22,974 bases of DNA, taken from an uncultured Dorea sp. GTDB lineage: Bacteria > Bacillota_A > Clostridia > Lachnospirales > Lachnospiraceae. Below the pieces are notes generated by a model, which saw only the letters and a list, made by a program, of their open reading frames with translations, was not told the origin of the DNA and searched no databases. The translations under genes were made by a program, and so were the position numbers. Below, in pieces: positions 15,513-22,524 of this stretch (position 1 is the stretch's first letter; each line of letters begins with the position of its first letter). The stretch is from positions 1 to 22,974 of the forward strand of contig CAJTRO010000037.1 of assembly GCA_910579015.1 (NCBI GenBank), in the 5' to 3' direction.

Positions 15513-16214
15513 ATGCTGGAGCAATTGAAGAAGGAAGTCTATGAAGCAAATATGCAGCTGCCGAAGTACGGCCTGGTTACATTTACCTGGGGAAATGTAA
15601 GCGGGATTGACCGCGCAAGCGGGCTGTTCGTGATCAAGCCAAGCGGCGTGGAGTATGATAAGCTGAAACCGGAAGACATGGTAGTGGTAGATCTGGATGG
15701 AAATAAGGTAGAAGGTGAGTTCAATCCGTCTTCTGATACAGCCACCCATGTGGTACTGTACAACCGTTTCCCGGATGTCGGCGGTATCGTGCATACCCAC
15801 TCCTCCTGGGCGACCAGCTGGGCGCAGGCGGGAAGAGGGATTCCATGCTATGGAACAACCCATGCGGACTACATCTACGGAGAAGTTCCCTGTGTGAGGA
15901 ATCTTACGAAGGAAGAGATTGACGAGGGGTATGAGAAGAATACAGGCGTGCTGATCGCGGATGAATTTGCGGCGCGTAAGTTGGATTACGTTGCGGTGCC
16001 GGCAGTATTGTGCAAGAACCACGGACCGTTTACCTGGGGAAAGGATGCCAAAGAGGCTGTGCACAATGCGGTCGTATTGGAGGAGGTTGCGAAGATGGCG
16101 GCGCGCTGTGAGATGATCAATCCGCAGAACCAGCCGGCGCCAAAGGAGCTTCAGGATAAGCATTACTACCGGAAACACGGCGCCAATGCGTACTACGGAC
16201 AGCCGGGGAAATAA
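15513..16214 (+). CDS. araD: L-ribulose-5-phosphate 4-epimerase
   Basis: A 233-residue class II aldolase-family enzyme making D-xylulose 5-phosphate for the pentose phosphate pathway. Zinc ligands are H94 and H96 (GGIVHTHSSWA) and H170 (CKNHGPFTWG). D119 in TTHADY and the tyrosines near the C-terminus (NAYYGQ) correspond to the catalytic residues of the Escherichia coli enzyme. SNVSG-like substrate segments are present as GNVSGIDR and KPSGVEYDKL. GCAGGAGGAG lies 10 bp upstream of the ATG. It is the last gene of the araA-kinase-araD operon and is followed by an intrinsic terminator. Confidence 0.96.
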   Translation: MLEQLKKEVYEANMQLPKYGLVTFTWGNVSGIDRASGLFVIKPSGVEYDKLKPEDMVVVDLDGNKVEGEFNPSSDTATHVVLYNRFPDVGGIVHTHSSWATSWAQAGRGIPCYGTTHADYIYGEVPCVRNLTKEEIDEGYEKNTGVLIADEFAARKLDYVAVPAVLCKNHGPFTWGKDAKEAVHNAVVLEEVAKMAARCEMINPQNQPAPKELQDKHYYRKHGANAYYGQPGK

Positions 16215-16224
16215 AGAGAAGATA

Positions 16225-16270
16225 CCAGAACAGGGGGATGCCGGAATCCGACAGCCCCCTGTTTGTCTGG
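16225..16270. terminator. Terminator between araD and the convergent kinase-like gene
   Basis: ACAGGGGG (16230-16237) pairs with CCCCCTGT (16255-16262), with extra pairing of CCAGA (16225-16229) to TCTGG (16266-16270). A short T run follows. It lies between convergent genes and may serve both strands. Confidence 0.6.
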
Positions 16271-16282
16271 ATACCTTTTTGC

Positions 16283-17191
16283 CTATCTGGCAGTTACAGC
16301 CAGCTGGAAACTTTTATGGAATTCTGAGATTGTCCGATACCGTTTCTTCCGGTCATGCTCGACAGCCTTTGACACGGCAAAATATGCTTCTTTTCCTAAG
16401 CACCATCTTTCTATGGGACAGGGCAGGAAGCGGTTATCCGTATATCTGAGCCCGATCTCCTCGGATGTAAATGTGCCGAAGAAATCGAAGATCATCGCTC
16501 CAAGCGTGAATACGTTTGTAATTTCGTCGACTACGCTTCCAAGCATATATTCCTCCGGCGCTTTCAGCCTCTTTGTTCCCCAATACTCCTCACCGATGTC
16601 GTTGACGGCAGGCTGGCTTCGGAACAGATCAATATCACAGATTGTGATTCGATCCGTCTCAAAATCATAGATCAGACTTCCGTCATAAAAGTCCACCGCC
16701 GTATAATGATTCGTGGCAACATGTTCCAGGAAAGAAAAAATATTTTCTACCGCTGACAGCTTCTGTTCGTTTGGAAGCTGTCGAAACCTTGCGGCAGGGC
16801 TTAGGATGTCAGGGTTCTTTTCATATTTTTCAAAATTCCAATAGTCAAAGAGGCATCCGCCCTCAACCCATCTGAATACTGCGGCATAATAGTCCTGATA
16901 TGCATAGTGTTCCAGTAATTCTACCAGATTCGGATGCTTTAGGATCTGGTACATCTGCACTGCATTTTTTAAGGTTTCCACAGATTCTGCCGGTGAAATC
17001 TCTGCGTCTACAGTATCTACACCTGCGATCTTAACAAAATACTTATCTGCTCCGTCTGCAATGCCAAAGGATATACATCCGGAACCTGTTTCGTCAATGA
17101 CTGAGAATACAGTTCCATATTTTTTGATCCAGGTTAGATCGTGGTGTGTCTTAAGCCGGAAGCTTACTTTGTCAATTTCATATTCAACCAT
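16283..17191 (-). CDS. Protein-kinase-like (eukaryotic-type Ser/Thr kinase fold) protein
   Basis: A 302-residue cytoplasmic protein with a protein-kinase layout and no membrane segment. The N-lobe has a strand with the ATP-site lysine (YFVKIAG, K54) and an alpha-C region around 69-86. The hinge is AAVFRWVEGG. The catalytic loop is TAVDFYDGSLIYDF (D167), the DFG equivalent is ICDIDLF (D186), and an APE motif is at 211-213. FTLGAMIFDFF and DRKKRYRTISEF match later kinase subdomains. The HRD histidine-arginine pair is missing and the metal-binding Asn five residues after D167 is Ser172, so activity is uncertain. A GGAGGAG site lies 13 bp upstream of the start. It is convergent with the ara operon; its substrate is unknown. 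Confidence 0.7.
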   Translation of the reverse strand: MVEYEIDKVSFRLKTHHDLTWIKKYGTVFSVIDETGSGCISFGIADGADKYFVKIAGVDTVDAEISPAESVETLKNAVQMYQILKHPNLVELLEHYAYQDYYAAVFRWVEGGCLFDYWNFEKYEKNPDILSPAARFRQLPNEQKLSAVENIFSFLEHVATNHYTAVDFYDGSLIYDFETDRITICDIDLFRSQPAVNDIGEEYWGTKRLKAPEEYMLGSVVDEITNVFTLGAMIFDFFGTFTSEEIGLRYTDNRFLPCPIERWCLGKEAYFAVSKAVEHDRKKRYRTISEFHKSFQLAVTAR

Positions 17192-17227
17192 ATGTTTCGT
17201 TTAACTCCTCCTCTTTACGCTGCTGAT

Positions 17228-17256
17228 AGTATAGCAAGTATGCCCGTCCTGTGCAA
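17228..17256 (-). promoter_or_regulatory. Promoter of the kinase-like gene
   Basis: On the minus strand TTGCAC (17256-17251), 17-bp spacer, TATACT (17233-17228), 36 bp before the start codon. Confidence 0.6.
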
Positions 17257-17270
17257 CCGGAAAAAAGACA

Positions 17271-17358
17271 ATTTAAAAGGACTGCATATTGGGAGGAGTG
17301 CAGTCCTGAGGAAAAAGTTATGAAAAAGAATTTTGTTTGTCCGATGTATCTATCGAAC
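17271..17358 (-). ncRNA. Candidate small RNA with C-rich loop
   Basis: In the 333-bp gap 17192-17524, a minus-strand TATACT (17370-17365) could start an RNA near 17358. It would form a first stem (17358-17352 with 17345-17339) and a terminator stem AGGACTGCA/TGCAGTCCT (17307-17299 with 17286-17278) followed by TTTT. The terminator loop holds CTCCTCCC, complementary to ribosome-binding sites. No good -35 box is seen; instead TTTTATCACA occurs twice with an 11-bp period (17400-17391, 17389-17380). The terminator may alternatively simply insulate the kinase-like gene. Confidence 0.35.
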
Positions 17359-17450
17359 AATTACAGTATAAGCATAAACTGTGATAAAAGTGTGATAAAA
17401 ATGCAAACTAATTGTTAACAAATAGAAAACGAAATTTGAAGTCCCGGCAG

Positions 17451-17484
17451 GATGCCCCCTGCCTGCTGCATTGCAGGGGGCATC
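17451..17484. other. Strong GC-rich hairpin downstream of the SDR gene
   Basis: A perfect 12-bp stem (17451-17462 with 17473-17484) and a 10-nt loop, about 40 bp past the SDR stop on the minus strand. No T tract follows on either strand, so it may be a weak terminator or a 3'-end stabiliser of the aro operon mRNA. Confidence 0.5.
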
Positions 17485-17524
17485 AAAGGGGTAAGTATAT
17501 CACAACGTCGTCATAATTAATAGA

Positions 17525-18268
17525 TCATACGGTCGTAAACAGGTCTATAGACTGTCCGTTCATAGCCTTGGGAGCGTCGCACAGCAGATACAGGATAGCC
17601 TGTGCCACATCAGCCGCACTTCCCATAGATATGTCGTCCTGCCCTACAGAGTGGTTATATACCCGCTGGCCCGGAGTGTCTACGATCCCCGGAGATACGG
17701 CGTTCACCTGTATGCCGTATTCCTGTGTCTGTATGGCGGCGGTCTTGGTCATGGTGATAATACCGCCCTTGGCGACTGCGTATGCACCCATCTGTGAGGC
17801 GATCCGTCCCATCCGGGAGGATACGCTGACCACTTTACCGCTTCTCTGCTGTATCATGATCGGAAGAATCTTGTTCATGCAGAGAAATGGAATCCTGAGA
17901 TTCGTCTTGATGATCTGATCCCACTGGTTTTCCGACCATTCCCAGAGCTTGATCGCCTGGTGTTCAATGTTCTTATAAATCTCTGACGGATAACCGCCGG
18001 CATTGTTGATCAGGATATCAATCCTGCCATATGTTTCGATCACTGTATCGACCATCGCCTGAACTTCAGAGCCGACGGTAAGATCATGGGAAAGAGAAAT
18101 GGCGCATCCGCCCTTATCCCGGATCATTCTCACTGTCTCATCCAGATTACTCTGGGTTCTCGCAACGGCCGCGACCGTTGCGCCTTCCGCGGCGATGGCC
18201 AGTGCGGCCTCCCGGCCGATGCCTTTTCCGGCCCCGGTTATGATTGCGATTTTACCGTTTAATTTCAT
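17525..18268 (-). CDS. Short-chain dehydrogenase/reductase (SDR) in the aro operon
   Basis: A 247-residue classical SDR. It has the nucleotide loop TGAGKGIG (11-18), NNAGG (88-92), a catalytic set N123, S150, Y163 and K167 (YAVAK), and PG-x-VDTPG after strand 6. R37 after strand 2 hints at NADP(H), which is inference. An insertion of about 15 residues follows NNAGG compared with the shortest SDRs. AAGGAGGA precedes the ATG, and the gene starts only 18 bp after aroB. Shikimate-pathway reductions are normally done by the unrelated AroE family, so the substrate here is unknown; a 3-oxoacyl-ACP reductase-like or hydroxysteroid-like activity cannot be told apart from sequence. Confidence 0.85.
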   Translation of the reverse strand: MKLNGKIAIITGAGKGIGREAALAIAAEGATVAAVARTQSNLDETVRMIRDKGGCAISLSHDLTVGSEVQAMVDTVIETYGRIDILINNAGGYPSEIYKNIEHQAIKLWEWSENQWDQIIKTNLRIPFLCMNKILPIMIQQRSGKVVSVSSRMGRIASQMGAYAVAKGGIITMTKTAAIQTQEYGIQVNAVSPGIVDTPGQRVYNHSVGQDDISMGSAADVAQAILYLLCDAPKAMNGQSIDLFTTV

Positions 18269-18286
18269 AGGATATTCCTCCTTATC

Positions 18287-19351
18287 TTATACCATTTCAC
18301 TGCCATACTGGTTGAAAAATTCTATGGATGCAGGATGGATGCAGCTTGTCCCGATGTCGTGCAGCAGGATCAGGTTCAGTCTGTTATTAAGGTTCTTCTT
18401 ATCCACGCGGACGGCATCCGTCAGATCATGCAGAGGGAGTCCGCATTCGAAAGGCAGTCCGTAAGTCTTAAGAAGGTTAAGAATGCGTCCGGAGGTATTG
18501 ACAGCCGTCAACGCCTGCTTCTCTGCGAGACGCGTGATCTGGTACATGCCGATCGCGACAGCTTCCCCGTGGCTCTCTCTTTCATAATGATAATATTGTT
18601 CTATGGTATGGCCGAGGGTATGGCCGAAGTTCAGGAGCATCCGTTCGCCAGTGTCAAACTGGTCATGCTCCACGACCTCACGCTTGATATCTACACAACG
18701 GCAGATGATGGCGGGGAGTTCATCCTTAAGTTCATCGAATGAGCCGTGGGATTCCAGGGTATGGAACAGCCCGGCATCCTTAATACAGCCGTACTTGATG
18801 ACCTCTCCCATGCCGTCATTGATAAACCGCCGGTCCAGTGTGTGTAACACCAGCGGATCTATCAGCACCAGCTTCGGCTGGAAAAATGCGCCCACCAGAT
18901 TCTTGCCCTGAGGAAGATCCACCGCAACCTTGCCGCCGACGGAGGAATCCACCTGTGCCAGAAGGGAGGTCGGTATCTGGATCAGCTTCACGCCTCTTAA
19001 GTAACTCGCGGCGGCAAAACCGGCCAGATCGCCGATCACGCCGCCTCCCAGCGCGATGATCAGGTCGCTCCGGGAAATCTTTGCCTCAAGCAGGGCGGCA
19101 TAGACATACGGAAGCGTCTGAAAACTCTTCGTCTCCTCACCGTGGGGGAGCACAAGATGATGGCATTCAAACTGTTCGGATAACTGGCCGGTAAGCTGGT
19201 GTCCGTACTTTGGATAAACATTGTCATCCGAGATGATCATGATCCGCTTTCCGGAAAATACTTCCTGGATATACGCTCCTGCGCGGGACAATATGCCGTT
19301 TTCAATATAAATGGGATAGCTGTCTTTTCCCAGATCTACATATAATTTCAT
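18287..19351 (-). CDS. aroB: 3-dehydroquinate synthase
   Basis: 354 residues from the ATG at 19351, preceded by TGGAGAG; an upstream in-frame TTG at 19420 would overlap aroF and adds residues without family likeness. It converts DAHP to 3-dehydroquinate with NAD and a divalent metal. NAD and phosphate motifs are GGGVIGDLAGFAAASYLRG and PTSLLAQVDSSVGGKVAVD. The metal ligands are E183 (GEVIKYG), H244 (NFGHTLGHTIE) and H261 (SHGEAVAIGM). These match true dehydroquinate synthase rather than the related deoxy-inosose or valiolone synthases as far as can be judged by eye. It lies 40 bp after aroF and 18 bp before the SDR gene. Confidence 0.93.
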   Translation of the reverse strand: MKLYVDLGKDSYPIYIENGILSRAGAYIQEVFSGKRIMIISDDNVYPKYGHQLTGQLSEQFECHHLVLPHGEETKSFQTLPYVYAALLEAKISRSDLIIALGGGVIGDLAGFAAASYLRGVKLIQIPTSLLAQVDSSVGGKVAVDLPQGKNLVGAFFQPKLVLIDPLVLHTLDRRFINDGMGEVIKYGCIKDAGLFHTLESHGSFDELKDELPAIICRCVDIKREVVEHDQFDTGERMLLNFGHTLGHTIEQYYHYERESHGEAVAIGMYQITRLAEKQALTAVNTSGRILNLLKTYGLPFECGLPLHDLTDAVRVDKKNLNNRLNLILLHDIGTSCIHPASIEFFNQYGSEMV

Positions 19352-19391
19352 AAGTCTCTCCAATGTGTTGATATTATGTTCGGATGCATTC

Positions 19392-20405
19392 TTAGATATT
19401 TTTCCCAAGTACCTTTGCAATCTGAGCGATCTCCTGGATCAGTGTATTGTACTTATCCGGTTTCAGCGACTGTGCGCCGTCACACAAGGCACATTCCGGG
19501 TTATTGTGTACTTCGATCATAAGACCGTCTGCGCCGGCGGCGATAGAAGCCTTCGCCATCGGCCCTGCCAGCCACCATTTGCCCCCCGCATGGCTTGGAT
19601 CCACGATGATCGGCAGATGGGTGAGCTTGCGTACAACCGGGATGCTCTGGAGATCCAGAGTGTTTCTTGTATAGGATTCAAAGGTACGGACTCCGCGCTC
19701 GCAGAGGATGACATTCTCATTGCCGGAAGCCATGATGTACTCTGCGGACATGATCCATTCCTCATAAGTCGCGTTCAGTCCCCTCTTGAGAAGGATCGGA
19801 CGGTCTAACTGTCCTAACTGCTTTAAGAGGTCGAAATTCTGCATGTTGCGTGCGCCGATCTGGATCAGGTCCACCTTCTCGTTGAAGACGTCCAGATAAT
19901 CCGGAGACATTAATTCTGTTACGATAGGAAGGCCGGTCTCTTTCCTGACGGCGCACAGGATATCAAGTCCCTCTAAGCCCAGCCCCTGGAAAGAATAAGG
20001 GCTGGTTCTGGGCTTGAATGCACCGCCTCTTAAAAAGTTGGCGCCGCTTGCTTTGACCGCCCGGGCAATCTCAAGAACCTGTTCGAAGGATTCTACCGAG
20101 CAGGGACCTGCGATCATTGCAAGGTTAGTACCGCCGACCTTGACGCCGGACACGTCGATGATGGAATCTTCCGGGTGGAATGCACGGTTCACCAGCTTAT
20201 AGGGCTCCTGGACGTGCATGACTTTCTCAACGGCCTGGTCTACTTCGAAAAGCTTGGAATCAATCCGTGTGGTGTCTCCGATACAGCCGATGATGGTCAT
20301 GTCAGAGCCTTCTACGATATGTGTATCCAGTCCCCGTCTTTTGATCATCTGTTCTACACGGGACAGGTCTTCATGGGTGGAACGTGGTTTTAATACGATA
20401 ATCAT
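19392..20405 (-). CDS. aroF: 3-deoxy-7-phosphoheptulonate (DAHP) synthase
   Basis: 337 residues from the ATG at 20405 (MIIVLKPRST), with GGAGG 10 bp upstream; the longer frame from 20450 adds 15 residues that would come from the leader palindrome. It condenses phosphoenolpyruvate and erythrose 4-phosphate, the entry step to aromatic amino acids. It is the type I-beta form: an N-terminal ferredoxin-like regulatory domain (about 1-75) and then a barrel. Barrel motifs are IAGPCSVES, RGGAFKPRTSPYSFQGLG, QIGARNMQNF, LLKRG and the metal-site regions ILCERG and IVDPSHAGG. The N-terminal domain of this form usually mediates feedback inhibition by an aromatic amino acid. First gene of the aroF-aroB-SDR operon. 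Confidence 0.94.
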   Translation of the reverse strand: MIIVLKPRSTHEDLSRVEQMIKRRGLDTHIVEGSDMTIIGCIGDTTRIDSKLFEVDQAVEKVMHVQEPYKLVNRAFHPEDSIIDVSGVKVGGTNLAMIAGPCSVESFEQVLEIARAVKASGANFLRGGAFKPRTSPYSFQGLGLEGLDILCAVRKETGLPIVTELMSPDYLDVFNEKVDLIQIGARNMQNFDLLKQLGQLDRPILLKRGLNATYEEWIMSAEYIMASGNENVILCERGVRTFESYTRNTLDLQSIPVVRKLTHLPIIVDPSHAGGKWWLAGPMAKASIAAGADGLMIEVHNNPECALCDGAQSLKPDKYNTLIQEIAQIAKVLGKNI

Positions 20406-20435
20406 AATCAGCAATCCTCCAGATATAGAATACAG

Positions 20436-20455
20436 CCTCACAGTATTCATACTGT
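20436..20455 (-). promoter_or_regulatory. Palindrome in the aroF leader (operator or hairpin)
   Basis: TCACAGTAT and ATACTGTGA are perfect 9-bp arms with two bases between. It lies about 37 bp downstream of the aroF -10 box and 31 bp before the start codon. It could be a repressor site or a leader hairpin; no regulator is identified. Confidence 0.5.
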
Positions 20456-20491
20456 GAAATTTTAGCTGTTTAAAGTGCGAAACTAAATTTT

Positions 20492-20520
20492 ATACTACAA
20501 CAAGAGGGGGATCTTGTCAA
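20492..20520 (-). promoter_or_regulatory. aroF operon promoter
   Basis: On the minus strand a consensus TTGACA (20520-20515), 17-bp spacer, TAGTAT (20497-20492). Confidence 0.7.
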
Positions 20521-20544
20521 TCATTTTTTTGATTTTTCGGTTAC

Positions 20545-20573
20545 TTGACATATATCGGAAAAAACGCCACAAT
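20545..20573 (+). promoter_or_regulatory. Phosphopantetheinyl transferase promoter
   Basis: TTGACA (20545-20550), 17-bp spacer, CACAAT (20568-20573). It is back to back with the aroF promoter, the two -35 boxes being 24 bp apart over a T-rich stretch. A small dyad GATAA-TATG-TTATC follows at about 20574-20587. Confidence 0.55.
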
Positions 20574-20630
20574 GATAATATGTTATCGTAACAGAAAAAG
20601 GATGAATGATCGTACAGGAGGGGAGAAGGG

Positions 20631-21251
20631 ATGGTCAGAGCATGGTTGGCTGATATCACACCATTATTAATAGAAGAAACCTATCAGAAGTATTACGAGC
20701 GGCTGCCCGGATGGCGCAGAGAGAAGGCGGACAGGATGCGGATGAAGAACGGCAGGGCACAGAGCGCGGGAGTATGGAGCCTCTGGAGCCGGGTGAAGGA
20801 GATGTACGGTCTGCCCGGGGACGCAGTGTACAATCTGTCGCATTCCGGGAGCTGTGTTCTCTGTGCGTTCAGCGACAGGCCTGGCGTGAAGGTAGGATGC
20901 GATCTTGAGAAGGCCGGGGCATTCCGGGAGGCGGTGGCGCGAAGGTTCTTCTGCCCGCGGGAGTATGAGCATATTATGAGGGAGAAAGAGGAGGACAGGG
21001 CGCAGCTGTTCTACCGGTACTGGGTGCTGAAAGAGAGCTTCATGAAGGCGACGCGTCAGGGGATGGCGCTGGCGCTTGATTCCTTCGAGATCGGATGGGA
21101 GGAACAGGGGCCTGTGCTGGTGAGGAAGCCCGCGGAGTATATGGAGGATTACATTTACCAGGAATACGCCGGAGGGGAGAGTAATATGAAGATTGCGGTC
21201 TGCACGACGGATCAGGAGATAGACAGAGAACTGCATATATTGGCGCTGTAA
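20631..21251 (+). CDS. Sfp-type 4'-phosphopantetheinyl transferase
   Basis: A 206-residue enzyme that moves the phosphopantetheine arm of coenzyme A to a serine of acyl or peptidyl carrier proteins. Motifs are in the family order: NLSHSG (68-73), VGCDLEKAG (D91, E93 bind metal) and YWVLKESFMKATRQG (W131, K134, E135, K139). CAGGAGGGG lies about 10 bp before the ATG. Sfp/HetI-type enzymes are somewhat longer (about 220-240 residues), so this is a compact member. No NRPS, PKS or carrier protein gene is in the window, so its target lies elsewhere. It is divergent from aroF, perhaps sharing regulation. Confidence 0.85.
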   Translation: MVRAWLADITPLLIEETYQKYYERLPGWRREKADRMRMKNGRAQSAGVWSLWSRVKEMYGLPGDAVYNLSHSGSCVLCAFSDRPGVKVGCDLEKAGAFREAVARRFFCPREYEHIMREKEEDRAQLFYRYWVLKESFMKATRQGMALALDSFEIGWEEQGPVLVRKPAEYMEDYIYQEYAGGESNMKIAVCTTDQEIDRELHILAL

Positions 21252-21275
21252 AACGGTCAAGATCAAAATGTTTAA

Positions 21276-21304
21276 TTGAATCCCCAATGGATGTATGATA
21301 GTAT
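21276..21304 (+). promoter_or_regulatory. Promoter of the Rpn-like nuclease gene
   Basis: TTGAAT (21276-21281), 17-bp spacer, TAGTAT (21299-21304), 57 bp before the ATG. Confidence 0.5.
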
Positions 21305-21361
21305 AAAAGAAAAAGAAATATCCTGAAAAAAATATGGAAGGGAAAGGATATTAAAAGGCAT

Positions 21362-22267
21362 ATGAGCAACAATAAGAGTGAGATTACATATCATAATAAG
21401 GATGTTCTGTCTAAGATCTTAGCAGAGAATTTTAAAGATAAATCTTTGAAGGTTTATGGGATTGATGTGCCTAAGATCAAACAGATTCTGCCAACGAATC
21501 TTCCGCAGATCCAGGTCAATGAAATGAGGATTGACAATCTGTTCCTCTTGGAAGATGATTCGATTGCAATTATAGATTATGAAAGTGATGTTAAATGGGA
21601 GAATCATTTAAAATACCTTAATTATATTGTGCGTATTTTAGAAAGATATAAAAAGGAAGAGAGGCCGAAGCAGATCCGTATGATTGTCATATATACGGCG
21701 GATGTGGAGAAAGCGCCTGAAGAATTTTCGGCAGGCTGTCTTACTTTAAAGATGGAGCAGGCATTTCTCCGCAAAATAGATTCTGAAGCTGTCCAGGAAG
21801 AGATCAGGGAGAAATTAGCGCAGGGGCTTCCGCTGTCAGATGATGAACTGATGAAATTAATTATTTTACCTTTGACATATAAGGGAAAAGAGAAGAAAAA
21901 GCAGGCGGTAAAAGAAGCAGTTGAGTTGGCAAAGAGGATTGTGGATAAAGAGGAAAAGACATTTGTATTATCCGGGATTTTGGTGTTTGCTGATAAGATT
22001 ATTGACGCTGAAACAGCAAAATATATTAAGGAGGTTGTACGTATGACGCAGGTTGCAGAATTATTATTGGAAGAGGGAAGGCAAGAAGGAAGACAGGAAG
22101 GAAGACAGGAAGGAAGACGGGAAGGAAGACAGGAAGGATTGATCTTATCTGGGAAGATTTTCCAGTTGGTAAGAAGCCGTCCTGATTTTACAAATGAACA
22201 GATTGCAGAGGAACTTGGATGCAATATGAAAGAAGTGGAAAGTACAAGAAAAATGTTCGATATATAG
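21362..22267 (+). CDS. Rpn-like PD-(D/E)XK nuclease / putative transposase family protein
   Basis: A 301-residue protein resembling the Rpn (PDDEXK_2, YhgA-like) family, linked to recombination and sometimes annotated as transposase. The nuclease core is seen as RIDNLFLL (D58) followed by IAIIDYESD (D72, E74, D76) and then HLKYLNYIVRIL. The usual E-x-Q/K after the strand is altered (YESD), so catalysis is uncertain. The C-terminal third is helical. It contains five tandem four-residue repeats of the EGRQ type (residues 239-258) and ends in a helix-turn-helix-like TNEQIAEELGCNMKEVESTRKM segment. AAGG close to the ATG is a weak ribosome site. The gene is AT-richer than its left neighbours and probably mobile; it has its own promoter and terminator. 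Confidence 0.7.
   Translation: MSNNKSEITYHNKDVLSKILAENFKDKSLKVYGIDVPKIKQILPTNLPQIQVNEMRIDNLFLLEDDSIAIIDYESDVKWENHLKYLNYIVRILERYKKEERPKQIRMIVIYTADVEKAPEEFSAGCLTLKMEQAFLRKIDSEAVQEEIREKLAQGLPLSDDELMKLIILPLTYKGKEKKKQAVKEAVELAKRIVDKEEKTFVLSGILVFADKIIDAETAKYIKEVVRMTQVAELLLEEGRQEGRQEGRQEGRREGRQEGLILSGKIFQLVRSRPDFTNEQIAEELGCNMKEVESTRKMFDI
22076..22135 (+). repeat. In-frame 12-bp tandem repeat (five units)
   Basis: Units of GGAAGACAGGAA, with small changes in units 1 and 4, encode GRQE/GRRE. Because 12 is a multiple of three, unit gain or loss would change length without a frameshift. EGR-type repeats at this place are common in this family. Confidence 0.85.
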
Positions 22268-22283
22268 TTTCTGGGTTATGGAA

Positions 22284-22315
22284 ACGCTGTCAGAGAGAAT
22301 CTGACGGCGTTTTTT
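22284..22315 (+). terminator. Intrinsic terminator of the Rpn-like gene
   Basis: An 11-bp stem (22284-22294 with 22300-22310, one G-T pair), GAGAA loop, then six T, 17 bp past the stop codon. Confidence 0.9.
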
Positions 22316-22352
22316 GCGCTGATATATGGACAAATTGAAAAGATAGAAACAA

Positions 22353-22387
22353 CGAACCCCCGCAAACCGTAAGGCCCGCGGGGTTCG
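22353..22387 (-). terminator. Likely minus-strand terminator
   Basis: The stem 22353-22363 with 22378-22387 has one bulged C. On the minus strand it is followed by TTGTTTCTATCTTTT. It would end a transcript from the Spo0A-like gene about 140 bp away. The gap 22388-22524 otherwise shows only a short dyad. Confidence 0.5.
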
Positions 22388-22470
22388 CCGCCGTTAAAAA
22401 TCTAAAGGAATGAGAGTAAAGCTCCGCACCATCTACCTATCCCCATTGATGCGTTGCCTGGTTGAGGGAA

Positions 22471-22494
22471 GATAGTGGTCAATGACCAGCTATC
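22471..22494. other. Short dyad GATAGTGGTC/GACCAGCTATC
   Basis: Two arms with one extra base on the right side, in the non-coding gap after the Spo0A-like gene. No T tract; role unknown, possibly a regulator site or part of the 3' end of the transcript. Confidence 0.3.
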
Positions 22495-22524
22495 TGGATA
22501 CAAGTATAAAAGATAATTGAAACA

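Noticed and set aside
14520..16178. Long 552-codon minus-strand open frame across the kinase and araD genes
   Set aside because: It is antisense to two well-recognised genes, has a basic low-complexity composition typical of shadow frames and matches no family.
17320..17418. Plus-strand 32-codon ORF (MKKNFVCPMYLSNNY...) with GAGGAAAAAG before it
   Set aside because: It has a fair ribosome site and spaced cysteines, but no plus-strand promoter is seen and it overlaps the candidate minus-strand RNA and repeats. Too weak to call a gene.
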